Shown in pieces: positions 5,736 through 5,736 of a stretch of DNA of 5,736 nt (position 1 is its first letter; each line of letters opens with the position of its first letter). The DNA comes from Anaerolineales bacterium UBA5069 (GTDB lineage: Bacteria > Chloroflexota > Anaerolineae > Caldilineales > Caldilineaceae), in NCBI GenBank assembly GCA_002415895.1, contig DIAV01000170.1, forward strand, positions 1 through 5,736. The letters are read 5' to 3'. Position numbers and translations under genes: made by a program. The notes below the pieces were generated by a model. It did no database searches. It was given only the letters and a program-made list of their open reading frames with translations, and had not been told where the DNA came from.

Positions 5736-5736
5736 A

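Noticed and set aside
1..5736. CRISPR array, tRNA/rRNA, transposase, toxin-antitoxin or phage genes
   Set aside because: I looked for regularly spaced repeats, cloverleaf-like segments and mobile-element protein motifs on both strands and found none.

Overview
GC-rich bacterial DNA with well-formed sigma-70-type promoters. The exported proteins (a Thr/Pro-linked SH3b lipoprotein and a single-pass protein with a concanavalin A-like outer domain), the HEAT-repeat protein and the RbsA/RbsC-type sugar transporter together suggest a Chloroflexota (Anaerolineae/Caldilineae-like) genome. This is an inference from protein style only. No rRNA, marker gene or database comparison was available.

Left part, minus strand (1-2376): a sugar ABC transporter operon read leftwards. 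A near-perfect promoter (TTGACA, 17 nt, TATAGT) at 2348-2376 is followed by a leader of about 170 nt. Next come a complete double-domain RbsA/MglA-type ATPase (611-2170) and, with a one-base TGATG stop/start overlap, an RbsC-type permease that runs off the left edge. The periplasmic-type sugar-binding protein that should feed this transporter is not in the window.

Centre (2171-2603): a divergent intergenic region with the leftward transporter promoter and a rightward promoter (TATACT at 2504-2509), and no protein gene that I can support.

Right part, plus strand (2604-5597): three co-directional genes. The first is a membrane-anchored protein with a LamG/concanavalin A-like outer domain. The second, 65 nt further on, is a small HEAT-repeat protein. 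The third, behind its own promoter, is a lipoprotein with an SH3b domain and a C-terminal domain of about 190 residues with six cysteines that I do not recognise. A strong, symmetrical intrinsic terminator closes the unit. No enzyme active site is evident in any of the three, so they look like envelope-binding or scaffolding proteins rather than a known defence, secretion or metabolic system.

Tail (5598-5736): non-coding. It holds a 57-nt imperfect hairpin and, at the very edge, two tandem copies of ACGCAAAG.

The window is mostly ordinary. The least explained items are the cysteine-bearing domain of the lipoprotein, the small three-gene envelope cluster and the repeat-like tail.
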